Positions 51,779 through 60,203 of a stretch of DNA of 64,000 nucleotides are shown one piece after another. Origin of the DNA: Proteobacteria bacterium ST_bin14. GTDB taxonomy: Bacteria; Pseudomonadota; Alphaproteobacteria; Sphingomonadales; Sphingomonadaceae. A program made the translations under genes and the position numbers. Position 1 is the stretch's first letter; every line of letters starts with the position of its first letter. The stretch spans positions 36,523-100,522 of the forward strand of contig MSXR01000007.1 of assembly GCA_002083655.1 (NCBI GenBank). Direction: 5' to 3'. The notes under the pieces are model-generated. The model worked only from the letters and a program-made list of their open reading frames with translations, made no database searches and was not told the origin of the DNA.

Positions 51779-52836
51779 GATGCGCTCCCCCTGCCCAGCC
51801 GTTCCGTTGCATAACGCCGGTCAAGGATTGCCTGCCACCAACCGCGATTGTCGAGATACCAGCGCACGGTCTCCTCGATGCCGCTGGCAAAATCATGCTG
51901 CGGTCGCCAGCCAAGTTCGCGCTCGATTTTCGATGCGTCGATTGCATAGCGCTGATCATGCCCTGGGCGATCGGCAACAAAGCTGATCTGTTCGGCATAG
52001 GGTCGTCCGTTATCGCACGGCTGCTCCCTGTCGAGCACAGCGCAAATCTGGCGTACCACGTCGATATTGCGACGTTCGGCATTGCCGCCAATGTTATAGG
52101 TCTCACCCGGAATGCCACCGTCGATGACGCGACGGAGCGCAGCGGCGTGATCATCAACATGGAGCCAATCGCGGATTTGCGACCCGTCGCCGTAAACCGG
52201 CAATGAATGCCCGGCGAGCGCGCGAATGATCATCAGGGGGATTAGTTTTTCGGGAAATTGATAAGGGCCATAATTGTTTGAGCAGTTAGTGATCAGCACC
52301 GGCAATCCGAAGCTATGGCCCCAGGCCCGCACAAGGTGATCCGATCCCGCTTTCGACGCAGAATAAGGCGATCTTGGATCATACCGGCTTTGCTCGGTGA
52401 ACAGCCCATCCGCGCCAAGCGACCCGTAAACTTCGTCTGTCGAGATGTGATGGAAACGGAATTGCGCCTGTTCTCGCCCATTGAGCGACCTGAAATAGCC
52501 GAGCGCCTGCTCCAGCAATGTAAACGTTCCGACGATATTAGTTTTCACGAACACGCCAGGAGCGTCGATTGAGCGGTCAACATGAGTTTCGGCGGCCAAG
52601 TGGGCAATCACCTGTGGGCGAAAGTCGACAATCGTCCGGGCAACGGCGGCTGCGTCATTGATATCGCCTTGCACAAAGCTGTAGCGCTGGCTTGGAACAA
52701 CAGTAGATAGCGATTCAAGCCCGCTGGCATATGTAAGCTTATCAAAATTGAGAACTTGACAACCAGATTGGCTAACGATGTGCCGAACCAGTGTGGCCCC
52801 AATAAATCCAGCCCCTCCCGTAACCATAATTCGCAA
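51775..52836 (-). CDS. rmlB: dTDP-glucose 4,6-dehydratase
   Basis: 353-residue extended SDR producing dTDP-4-keto-6-deoxyglucose. The NAD motif is VTGGAGFIGA; the active site shows HISTDEVYGSLG and the Tyr-Lys pair in YSASKAGSD. A TTG at 52836 after GGGGGAG gives the family start MRIMVTGG and is chosen; an ATG at 52851 is the alternative. Upstream lies an IS3 scar, so the rml unit ends the GC-rich part of the locus. Without rmlCD nearby, the product may serve another sugar pathway or genes elsewhere. Confidence 0.92.
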   Translation of the reverse strand: MRIMVTGGAGFIGATLVRHIVSQSGCQVLNFDKLTYASGLESLSTVVPSQRYSFVQGDINDAAAVARTIVDFRPQVIAHLAAETHVDRSIDAPGVFVKTNIVGTFTLLEQALGYFRSLNGREQAQFRFHHISTDEVYGSLGADGLFTEQSRYDPRSPYSASKAGSDHLVRAWGHSFGLPVLITNCSNNYGPYQFPEKLIPLMIIRALAGHSLPVYGDGSQIRDWLHVDDHAAALRRVIDGGIPGETYNIGGNAERRNIDVVRQICAVLDREQPCDNGRPYAEQISFVADRPGHDQRYAIDASKIERELGWRPQHDFASGIEETVRWYLDNRGWWQAILDRRYATERLGRGSAS

Positions 52837-52924
52837 TGGTGCTCCCCCCATGTCAAACTGAACGACAAATCTAACCGTCCTCATATGCTATCAGGTAAGT
52901 TACCACTGTCCGGTATCTCAGCGT

Positions 52925-53045
52925 AATGAGAGCCTGGTCTGAGCCCCGACGATCCTCCACCTATGAGTAGAGTCCGGCCCATCAAGGGCGTCGGACGATG
53001 AAGGCAAGCAGGTTCAGCCAAGGGCAGATTATTGCAGCTCAACTC
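52925..53045 (+). mobile_element. IS3-family element remnant (left end plus start of orfA)
   Basis: The stretch contains a typical IS3-family end (TGAGAGCCTGGTCTGAGCCC, continuing to about 52950). It leads to an ATG at 52998 encoding MKASRFSQGQIIAAQLR, the usual N-terminus of an IS3 orfA. Similarity is then lost and the frame ends before the acyltransferase gene. Only the first 120 bases of the element survive. It sits exactly where the sequence turns from GC-rich to AT-richer. Confidence 0.65.
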
Positions 53046-53113
53046 AGGCTTCCTTCCGAAAGCCTTCAATCAAATCTGCACCGCTTTGGGAAACCCGTTT
53101 ATGAGTTCACGGC

Positions 53114-53740
53114 CTAATTCTCAAACATTCGCATACGTTTGGCTGGATTGCCGAGCACAGTAACATCAGAGCGTACGTTAGCAAAAACGACAGATCCTGA
53201 AGCGACGGTTGCACGGTCACCGATGTTTATGCCCTCACGTAACGTAGCGCCTGAACCAATGAGCGCTCCTTCGCCTATTGTCGCGAACCCACCGATCTGA
53301 ACGCCGGGGTTAACCTGAACATTATCCGCGATGACCGCGTCATGCCCGATGCCAACGCAGAAATTGATATAGTTAAGGCGTCCAAGAGTCACATTGGAAG
53401 AAATATTCACCAGCGGACACACGACACTACCTTCACCGATAACGGCGCTCTGGGCCACAAACGCGCTCTGATGGATCAGTGTCTTGAAGCGAAACCCAGC
53501 TACCGCCAATCGTTCACCCAGCCGCCGTCGAACCCTAGGCAACCCGATAGCAATCACCGCGAGATCGGTGCCGGCCTGCGCGGGCGTCACATCATCTGGA
53601 AATGCAACTCCCGGAAGGCCAAAACGGCTATGTTCATCGGAATCCAGAGTAGCATAGCCAATGATTTTAACCATTGTCTGTGCCCAGGACGTCACTTCGC
53701 GCGCAACGCCGCCCGAGCCGAAAAAGATTACTTTATCCAT
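53114..53740 (-). CDS. NeuD/PglD-like hexapeptide acyltransferase
   Basis: 208-residue sugar acyltransferase. The N-terminal Rossmann-like part (VIFFGSGGVAREVTSWAQ) is the UDP-sugar-binding domain of the PglD/NeuD group. The C-terminal half, from about residue 95, is a left-handed beta helix of hexapeptide repeats, with catalytic His133-Asp134 in GIGHDAVIADN. Family members N- or O-acetylate sugars from acetyl-CoA. Here the partner genes suggest an acyl-ACP or acyl-CoA donor could be used instead, which is inference. The start overlaps the ligase stop by one base (TAATG). Confidence 0.85.
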   Translation of the reverse strand: MDKVIFFGSGGVAREVTSWAQTMVKIIGYATLDSDEHSRFGLPGVAFPDDVTPAQAGTDLAVIAIGLPRVRRRLGERLAVAGFRFKTLIHQSAFVAQSAVIGEGSVVCPLVNISSNVTLGRLNYINFCVGIGHDAVIADNVQVNPGVQIGGFATIGEGALIGSGATLREGINIGDRATVASGSVVFANVRSDVTVLGNPAKRMRMFEN

Positions 53741-55038
53741 TAAGCGCGTTTGAAACGGTGCCCGACCGGCACGTTCTCTACTTTGACGCGACGCGGTACC
53801 ATATGAGCGGGTAAACGATCTGCTAAGAACGTTACTAGCGCCTTATGGTCAACTTCCATTCCCTCAATTGGCTGTACCAGCAATTCAACGTGCTGGCCGG
53901 TAATCGGATTAGCACGCGGCTCGGCCTTTACTAGCGCGACACCAGGAAAGTCTATTGCTACGCGCTCAACTTCGGATGCCATGAACTTCAAACCGCCAAC
54001 ATTGATGACTTCACCAATCCGCCCGATTACCTTGTAACAATCTCCCTTGGTTTCGACGACATCCTTGGTGTCGTACCAACCGTCTGCGTCAAAAGGAGAA
54101 TCTGCATTTAAATAGCCCAACATTCGGGTTTGAGATCGAATTTTGAGGACCTTATCAACCACTTTTGTTTCAACGCCCTCGCCGCCTATCTTCATAAACA
54201 AGCTGTTGCGCGCTTCAGATTTTACGCGCACGATTCCGAGTTCCGACATGCCGAACGTCTGGCGAAAGTCCACATCCGGTAGCAAATCGCATAACTGATT
54301 AAGCGTAGGCTGATCCATGCGCTCTGTGCCGTAGGTAATCAGTTTCAGGCAGGGCGGCACGCGATCTGGCACGGCACCACTGATTAGCATCATGCGGAGG
54401 AATGTGGGCGTTGTTGGCAGCACTTCCACTTGAAACTCGGCGATGGTTCCCAAAATGGAATCAACAGTCCGCGCCTCCGGTGCAATCACTACACCTTTGT
54501 TAAACAAAGTGTGCAACAGTGTATTGATGCCCCCGATATGATCAAATAACAAGAAATTTATCGTGCGTTGAGTCGGACGTGGGGTTTTAAAACGCTGCAA
54601 GAATAGCGTCATATCGTGTAATATGGCCTTTGGGCGCCCGGTAGTTCCGGTCGAAAACAAGACTAAGCCAGAGTGTTGTTGATCGCGTAATTGTTGGATT
54701 AGAATATGCGTACCATCCCGCGGGATGCGCCGAATATTATCTCCGTCGATCACTATGTCGACATGTGCGGCCTCAAAAAAATAATCATGCTGGCCTCGGG
54801 TGTCGACAGTCAGCGGCACGAGCACTGCCTGCCGATCTATTAACTTTAGCAGCGTCTGAATCGACCGGGAATTAAAATCCCCGATCAACGCAACCACATC
54901 GCCCGCCTGCACATCTGAAAGATCAACTGTGTTACTATCAGCAATGTCAGCAAAGCGGAGTTCGCCGCCCCTGTAAATCAAAAAAGGATAATCAATCTTA
55001 TTCCAAATATGTGCGAGCTGCTCAAGTACCGACATCAT
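53740..55038 (-). CDS. Small AMP-forming acyl/amino-acid ligase (ANL superfamily)
   Basis: 432-residue adenylate-forming enzyme, shorter than the usual 500-550 residues. The P-loop is STGTTGRPKA (129-138). QTFGMSELGIVRV, DGWYDTKDV, GRIGEVINVGGLKF and a terminal Lys430 (GHRFKRA) complete the core motifs, so both half-reactions look possible. It most likely activates a small carboxylic acid and loads it on the ACP encoded two genes upstream. It is translated from an ATG overlapping the reductase stop. The identity of the acid is unknown. Confidence 0.87.
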   Translation of the reverse strand: MMSVLEQLAHIWNKIDYPFLIYRGGELRFADIADSNTVDLSDVQAGDVVALIGDFNSRSIQTLLKLIDRQAVLVPLTVDTRGQHDYFFEAAHVDIVIDGDNIRRIPRDGTHILIQQLRDQQHSGLVLFSTGTTGRPKAILHDMTLFLQRFKTPRPTQRTINFLLFDHIGGINTLLHTLFNKGVVIAPEARTVDSILGTIAEFQVEVLPTTPTFLRMMLISGAVPDRVPPCLKLITYGTERMDQPTLNQLCDLLPDVDFRQTFGMSELGIVRVKSEARNSLFMKIGGEGVETKVVDKVLKIRSQTRMLGYLNADSPFDADGWYDTKDVVETKGDCYKVIGRIGEVINVGGLKFMASEVERVAIDFPGVALVKAEPRANPITGQHVELLVQPIEGMEVDHKALVTFLADRLPAHMVPRRVKVENVPVGHRFKRA

Positions 55039-55712
55039 GCCCCACCAACATTCAATACTTCGCCTGTGATCGCGGTACTGCGCGGATCGAGTAGTAATTC
55101 AACTATGTCACAGACCGCATCAGGAGTATATTGCTTCTGTATAATTTGCTGTGCGACAATTTTATTGATCTGTTCGCTAGAAATACCGCGCAGCAGGGCA
55201 GTGTCAATTGGGCCAGGCGCAATGCAATTGACCTTTACACCGAAATCAGCCATTTCGCGTGCAAAACTTCGGCTGAATCCCTCAACTCCGGATTTAGACG
55301 CGACATAAATTGATTCGCCTTTTAGCCCGAGCGAAACGGCAATTGTTGAAAAGTTAATGATCGACCCGTTGGCGTTACGTAACATCAAAGGCGCTAAAAG
55401 CTGACAACAATAAATTGTACCAATTAGGTTGATGCGTATTACCTTTTCTACGGTTGCCTGGGGAGTAGTAACTGCCAAATTCATCGCGGCCACCCCGGCT
55501 ACGTTGATTAAACCAGTCACGTTGGCCTTCTGCTTGCGTAATTCGCGAGCGACCGCTTTGACGTCGTCGTGGTTGCCTACGTCACAGGCCATTGCGGGAA
55601 ACGGCAAACCATCGATATTTCGTGCTAAACCAAAAACTTGTAAGCCGGTGTCGATCAGGCGATCGCATACGGCGCGGCCTAGGCCGCGGCTCGCGCCCGT
55701 AACGATTATCAC
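55035..55712 (-). CDS. FabG-like short-chain dehydrogenase/reductase
   Basis: 225-residue classical SDR. The cofactor motif is TGASRGLG (5-12); the catalytic residues are Ser122, Tyr136 and Lys140 in YVASK, followed by IAPGPIDTALLRG. It resembles 3-oxoacyl-ACP reductase. With the ACP and ligase genes it could reduce an ACP-bound keto acid to a hydroxy acid. It overlaps both neighbours by 4 bases, so the four proteins are probably made in fixed ratio. Confidence 0.88.
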   Translation of the reverse strand: MIIVTGASRGLGRAVCDRLIDTGLQVFGLARNIDGLPFPAMACDVGNHDDVKAVARELRKQKANVTGLINVAGVAAMNLAVTTPQATVEKVIRINLIGTIYCCQLLAPLMLRNANGSIINFSTIAVSLGLKGESIYVASKSGVEGFSRSFAREMADFGVKVNCIAPGPIDTALLRGISSEQINKIVAQQIIQKQYTPDAVCDIVELLLDPRSTAITGEVLNVGGA

Positions 55713-55987
55713 GTCGAAGCTTTCTGTTGATTTAAAAACTCTGCAACTAACGTCCCGGCGGTGCGAAACATACTTCGTGATCGGGACATTGCAGCATCTG
55801 ACGTCCAGTCAAAATCGAAATCAAGTTCAGCAGCGAAATCTTCAAGCAAAATGCATAACGTCACGACCTTCATGGAATCAAGAACACTGCCATCACCCAG
55901 AAGATGTGTACTGTCAGTTATCTCTACCCCGTCATTATCTGCAAGTTCAGCAATAGCAGCAAAGATTTTGGCTTTTAAATCTGACAT
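55709..55987 (-). CDS. Acyl carrier protein
   Basis: 92-residue carrier protein. The phosphopantetheine site is Ser38 in GDGSVLDSMKVV, on a four-helix acidic scaffold (IAELADNDGVEITDSTHLLG, LEDFAAELDFDFD). It is not the fatty-acid AcpP, whose site reads DSLDTVE; a dedicated carrier for a decoration pathway is likely. It is the first gene of the four-gene cassette read leftward; about 185 bases separate its start from the IS remnants. Confidence 0.87.
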   Translation of the reverse strand: MSDLKAKIFAAIAELADNDGVEITDSTHLLGDGSVLDSMKVVTLCILLEDFAAELDFDFDWTSDAAMSRSRSMFRTAGTLVAEFLNQQKAST

Positions 55988-56173
55988 CGGTCAAACGCGC
56001 TCCGAGAATTCAAAAAGGGGCGAGCCGACCATAGTCGGCCAAGCTTGGTGGTTCACCGTCCAAACCCCTAGTCGATAGATCAGTGTGAGGCAATTGGTAC
56101 GTCAACCTCTGTGAAATTTGTGCTGACCGCGCTCAGCAGCGCAGTGGCCAACCAAGGCGACGGCGAGGCTGAT

Positions 56174-56387
56174 TGAACCGCCCCGGGATTGTCGGAGGCT
56201 CCAACTCCTGAGAAGGCGGAGCCTGTATGAGCAAGACAACGAACAAGTTTTCACCCGAGGTACGCGCCCGTGCGGTGCGGATGATATTGGATCACGAAGG
56301 CGATTATCCGTCGCGCTGGTCGGCCGTGGTGTCGGTTGCCGACAAGATCGGCTGCGCACCGCAGACGCTTCACGAGGGGGTGAAGAA
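56174..56387 (+). mobile_element. IS3-family remnant A (left end and orfA start)
   Basis: The left terminal repeat TGAACCGCCCCGGGATTGTC begins at 56174. An ATG at 56227 encodes MSKTTNKFSPEVRARAVRMI..., the orfA N-terminus of IS3-group elements, up to about LHEGVK. At 56388 the sequence changes into the end of a second IS, so everything downstream of about 54 codons is lost. The hybrid frame stops at 56403. Confidence 0.8.
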
Positions 56388-56403
56388 TGACCTGCTCCCC
56401 TGA
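56227..56403 (+). pseudogene. Truncated IS3 OrfA (helix-turn-helix transposase part)
   Basis: 58 codons remain of an IS3-group OrfA of about 90-100 residues: FSPEVRARAVRMILDHEGDY and VADKIGCAPQTLHEGVK are recognisable, the latter being the helix-turn-helix. The last codons (NDLLP) come from the end of another IS. It is non-functional and on the plus strand, opposite to the surrounding polysaccharide genes. Confidence 0.8.
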
Positions 56404-56466
56404 AAAGTTCTCGGATTGAGGTTAGCCTGTTCCTCAAGAGGGAGACAGGCAGTGAAGCGATCGAGG
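56388..56466 (+). mobile_element. IS3-family remnant B (left end only)
   Basis: The terminal sequence TGACCTGCTCCCC starts at 56388. A GTG at 56452 opens with MKRSR, the usual start of an IS407-type orfA, and then similarity ends. The same 13-base terminus begins the element at 63820, so the two belong to related elements. Confidence 0.65.
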
Positions 56467-56513
56467 CACAAGGCGCAGTGACCTCCATCTCGGCGAAATC
56501 GAGCCGCAAGTAG

Positions 56514-56696
56514 CGACCCCGCTTGTCAAAGACGCTCTATCGCGAACGCTATCAGGTCGAGCATTTCTCCAGCATGCTTAAGCACTTTCGTCACTTCGGC
56601 AACCGTTACGACAAGCCCGCTGCCGACCTCCACACCATGGTGAAACTCGCCTCAATGGGCCGGTGGGTCCGTCCTTACAAGTCTAGAATCAAATAG
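56514..56696 (+). pseudogene. IS5-type transposase, C-terminal fragment
   Basis: About 60 codons in one frame ending at TAG 56694-56696: TLYRERYQVEHFSSMLKHFR, HFGNRYDKPAADLHTMVKLA and WVRPYKSRIK. The Y-R-x-R-x-x-x-E segment with FRRxxxRYDK-like continuation is the end of the DDE catalytic domain in IS5-family transposases. The rest of the gene is missing. It lies 13 bases before the rmd stop region. Confidence 0.7.
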
Positions 56697-56709
56697 ATTG
56701 ATACGCGGC

Positions 56710-57609
56710 CTAAGTGTTATTCAACATCCATCTCAACGTCACTTCTAGGGGCGGGCAGTCAATTGGCCCGATAAGCTTTTGTAAAAGAGCATCACTCCCC
56801 CAGAGCTTTTCAACCTCTTGTGACCGAACAAGAGAAGGGTCTATTTTAACTATTATGTCAATTCCTGATATTATTCTTATGAGGTCGATTACGTTAGTTA
56901 TAGTTACTGCATGTCCAGAGCAAATATTAATTGTCTTACCTATCGCTTCAGAGCAAGAAACCAGGCGGCTCAAAGATTCAGCAACAAATCGAACATCACT
57001 AAAATCCCGAGCGACCTCAATATTTCCGAGAAAAACCTCCGCCTCCGAGCTCTTCACTTTCGATATAATCTTCGGAATCAAAAACTGCTTACCTTGTCCT
57101 ACACCAGTATAATTAAAAGGCCGGACGATTACCGTGGACAAGCGATTGCTATACATGGATGCCAAATGCTCACATACCAATTTTGACATGGCATAATCAC
57201 TACGCGGGTCAGGCTTTAAACTCTCAACCAGTCTACCAGTCTGGCGGTTCCCATAAACGTTGGCACTCGATGCTACGACAACTGGTCCCGCCATACCCGT
57301 TTGAGCAAGTGATTCCAGTAAGTTGCGGGTACCGAGGACATTGCTGGCGTACATTTCACTAACGTCACTGTGACCCACAAACGAAATGGCCGCCAGATGG
57401 ATCACCGCATCAGCGCGGGCAGCCTCCACAGCAGCCGCAGTTGCTGACAAGTTCACTAAATCGACCTCCACCCACTCAGAAATGGCCGAGGATGTAGGGC
57501 CGTCTTGTGCGCGCCAAGTGCCGATCACTTGATGTCCGTGCTCGACCAGAGCGGTGGCCACATAGGGACCCGCAAAGCCGTTAGCACCTGTTAAAAGAAC
57601 ACGTGACAC
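56710..57609 (-). CDS. rmd: GDP-6-deoxy-D-mannose reductase (Rmd-like)
   Basis: 299-residue extended SDR. The cofactor motif is GANGFAGPYVA; VASSANVYGN and the Tyr-Lys in SDYAMSKLVCE form the active site, and RPFNYTGVGQG follows. Beside gmd, the expected reaction is reduction of GDP-4-keto-6-deoxymannose to GDP-D-rhamnose. GDP-fucose synthase is less likely, being usually longer, but a different keto reductase is not excluded. The DNA is clearly AT-richer than the housekeeping genes. Confidence 0.8.
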   Translation of the reverse strand: MSRVLLTGANGFAGPYVATALVEHGHQVIGTWRAQDGPTSSAISEWVEVDLVNLSATAAAVEAARADAVIHLAAISFVGHSDVSEMYASNVLGTRNLLESLAQTGMAGPVVVASSANVYGNRQTGRLVESLKPDPRSDYAMSKLVCEHLASMYSNRLSTVIVRPFNYTGVGQGKQFLIPKIISKVKSSEAEVFLGNIEVARDFSDVRFVAESLSRLVSCSEAIGKTINICSGHAVTITNVIDLIRIISGIDIIVKIDPSLVRSQEVEKLWGSDALLQKLIGPIDCPPLEVTLRWMLNNT

Positions 57610-57625
57610 AATGCGCCGACGCTAA

Positions 57626-58660
57626 TCAAAAGGAAAAGCCAGTCTGATTACGCCGGAGATCTGCTTCTACCATCATCCGGCACAGTTCATCTAGCGTGGT
57701 GTTGGGTTCCCAGCCCAGTTTATCGCGAGCCTTGGAAGCGTCGCCAATCAACAAATCAACCTCCGCTACCCGATAAAAACGTGGATTAACTCGCATTACA
57801 ACACGGCCAGTGGCGATGTCCACCGCTTCCTCGGTCTCGGCAGCGCCACGATAGGCAACCTCGATACCTGCATATCTGAAGGCCATTGTTAAGAAATCGC
57901 GTACTGTTTCAGTACGATTTGTTGCAAGTACGAACGTATCCGGTTCCTCTGCTTGAAGCATTAACCACATACCCTCTACATACTCCCGAGCAAATCCCCA
58001 GTCTCGTTTGGCGTCAATATTTCCGAGTTCAATGCACTCCAACTTACCAAGTTTCACCTTAGCCACGCCGTCTGTTATTTTCCGCGTCACAAATTCGCGA
58101 CCGCGCAACGGGCTTTCATGATTGAATAAAATACCACTGCTCGCAAATATATTATAGCTTTCACGATAATTCACGGTAATCCAATGACCATAGAGCTTGG
58201 CGACGCCATAAGGGCTTCGTGGATAAAAGGGTGTATCTTCTGCCTGGGGCACGGCCTGGACCTTACCGAACATTTCGGATGTGCTCGCTTGATAGAACCG
58301 CGTGGCTCTGTTGACATGCCGCACTGCTTCTAGCAGATTCAGTGGCCCAAGCGCAGTGATCTGAGCCGTAGTAGAAGGTTGATCGAACGATACGCCCACG
58401 AAACTTTGCGCAGCGAGATTATAGATTTCATCAGCCTCATAACGCTCAATCAGTCGCATGCATGAAGCGAGGTCAGTGAGGTCAAATTCAATGAGGTGCA
58501 AATTCGGATGCTGTTCGATACCGAGTTCTTCAATTCGCCAAAAGTTTACCGAACTTGTACGGCGAAAAGTACCATAAACTAGATAACCTTTTTCCAACAA
58601 AACCTGCGCTAGATAAGCACCGTCTTGGCCTGTAATACCTGTTATAATCGCTTTCTTCAT
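57626..58660 (-). CDS. gmd: GDP-mannose 4,6-dehydratase
   Basis: 344-residue enzyme converting GDP-mannose to GDP-4-keto-6-deoxymannose. GITGQDGAYLAQVLLEKGY is the NADP motif; YQASTSEMFGKVQ, PRSPYGVAKLYGHWI and NHESPLRGREFVTRKI are diagnostic. The gene lies 16 bases upstream of rmd and reads the same way, a complete route to GDP-D-rhamnose once GDP-mannose is supplied. Confidence 0.95.
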   Translation of the reverse strand: MKKAIITGITGQDGAYLAQVLLEKGYLVYGTFRRTSSVNFWRIEELGIEQHPNLHLIEFDLTDLASCMRLIERYEADEIYNLAAQSFVGVSFDQPSTTAQITALGPLNLLEAVRHVNRATRFYQASTSEMFGKVQAVPQAEDTPFYPRSPYGVAKLYGHWITVNYRESYNIFASSGILFNHESPLRGREFVTRKITDGVAKVKLGKLECIELGNIDAKRDWGFAREYVEGMWLMLQAEEPDTFVLATNRTETVRDFLTMAFRYAGIEVAYRGAAETEEAVDIATGRVVMRVNPRFYRVAEVDLLIGDASKARDKLGWEPNTTLDELCRMMVEADLRRNQTGFSF

Positions 58661-58775
58661 GTGTAATCCTGACTAGATTGAGCTTGGTCGCAGATTGCAA
58701 TGATACATAGATCATTCATCCAAAATTCGTCGACACAATGCATTTTTACATTAGGCTGTCCATTGAGGTGCATGA

Positions 58776-60200
58776 TCACTGTGATAGTTCGGCGCTTACT
58801 TCTGAAGAAGATTTGGGATGATCGAGCCACGTTTGTTGGCTGTTTTGGTCCAGTGCGTGGGCGAGCAACATCAGATCCGTGTCGGATGGGCCCGGCCAGT
58901 AGTCGATCGCAGCGACACGGTCGATGGTGCTTTTGATGTCGTGTCGCCTGACGTGTAGCTCGCCGGAGAAGGACTGTAAGCGAGTCATACCTGCCATTGC
59001 CTTTTGTGCAACCTTGTCCCAGCTGAACGAACGGGCGTGGCGTGCGCCATGGGCGAGAAGATCCGCGCGAAAACATGAATCAGTAAGCGCTCTGGTGATA
59101 ACCGCCACCATCTGATCAATTTCGTTCGGGTCGAAAAGTGCGCGGGCCAAGCCGATGACCTCCGGCACGCTCGACAGGCATGATCCCACGGCCGGCGCCC
59201 CACACCACATCGCCTCTATAACGGGTAGGCCAAATCCTTCATGAAACGAAGGAAACACAAATAATTTGCAATTTGCATACAGGATTTGAAGTTCATCGTC
59301 AGGCACATGTCCAGTAAGCACTACGTCGCTCTCATCCAATCCATTCCGAGCAATGACCATCCGTAGGCGAGCCAACCCTTGGCGGGAAAGGCGACACACC
59401 AAGACGAGTTGGTATGCCCGCCTCAGCGCCAAGGGCAAGCGAGCAAATGCGTCAATCAGGCCTTCGAAGTTCTTACGAGGATCATGAGCACTAACGTGCA
59501 TCAGATATGGCTTATCAATCGCATGATAGTTCAGGACCGTTCTTGCCAACACCCCCGTGCGAAGCTCATCAAGATCGAGCTCTGCAAAATGATCAGCAGC
59601 AGCCGCTCCAATTTCAATGACATGGTCAGCGTCACTTGGTAGATTCGTAATCCCCTCACTGCGAGCTGACCCGGAGATCGCCATCAGAAGATCGGCATTA
59701 CGAGCCTGCTCAACTTTGCCGAAATACCAGCGACGAGCACCATTGCTACCAAGGTGCTCATCAGGGTTCAGAAGGGGTATCAGATCGTAGAGAATTGCTA
59801 CCGCACGATAAGAGCGGCATTCGGCAGGCGGCACCGTTACAACACTGTTATCAGCGCCACCCTCGAACAAACTGCCGATCAGCAGAACGTCCGGATTAAG
59901 GTTGGCAACGAAATTTTCGTAGGCGATATGAGATGCTGCATGTCGCCAGCGATCCGGATCGTGCAACGCCGCTGTTGGACCAACGCCCTCAAAGATATGA
60001 AACTTATCGCGCGTTGCAAAATCGTCGAACGACGTAATTACGGGTTCAACTTGGTCGGCAAACAGGCCGTTTAGAATGAAATGAATGTCATGGGAACCTG
60101 CATTTCGAAGTAAGCCACGAGCTAAGGCGCCAACGTATCGGCCAATGCCACGGTCACGGCTTCCGTTTTGCAAGCCTTGGAGGTCCATCAAGAGACGCAC
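58776..60200 (-). CDS. Glycosyltransferase family 4
   Basis: 474-residue GT-B enzyme. The N-terminus (RLLMDLQGLQNGSRDRGIGR) is typical of mannosyl/rhamnosyl GT4 proteins. The donor half has LMHVSAHDPRKNFEGLIDAF, GHVPDDELQILYANCKLFVF and PSFHEGFGLPVIEAMWCGAP with the E-x7-E motif. A 70-residue tail follows the usual domain. The start is GTG 3 bases after the preceding stop (an ATG four codons in is possible). With gmd-rmd downstream it may transfer D-rhamnose; this is inference. Confidence 0.87.
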   Translation of the reverse strand: MRLLMDLQGLQNGSRDRGIGRYVGALARGLLRNAGSHDIHFILNGLFADQVEPVITSFDDFATRDKFHIFEGVGPTAALHDPDRWRHAASHIAYENFVANLNPDVLLIGSLFEGGADNSVVTVPPAECRSYRAVAILYDLIPLLNPDEHLGSNGARRWYFGKVEQARNADLLMAISGSARSEGITNLPSDADHVIEIGAAAADHFAELDLDELRTGVLARTVLNYHAIDKPYLMHVSAHDPRKNFEGLIDAFARLPLALRRAYQLVLVCRLSRQGLARLRMVIARNGLDESDVVLTGHVPDDELQILYANCKLFVFPSFHEGFGLPVIEAMWCGAPAVGSCLSSVPEVIGLARALFDPNEIDQMVAVITRALTDSCFRADLLAHGARHARSFSWDKVAQKAMAGMTRLQSFSGELHVRRHDIKSTIDRVAAIDYWPGPSDTDLMLLAHALDQNSQQTWLDHPKSSSEVSAELSQ

Positions 60201-60203
60201 CCG

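Noticed and set aside
58657..59076. 139-residue minus-strand frame overlapping the start of gmd and the end of the GT4 gene
   Set aside because: It overlaps the GT4 coding region in another frame and has no motif; the interval 58661-58775 is treated as noncoding.
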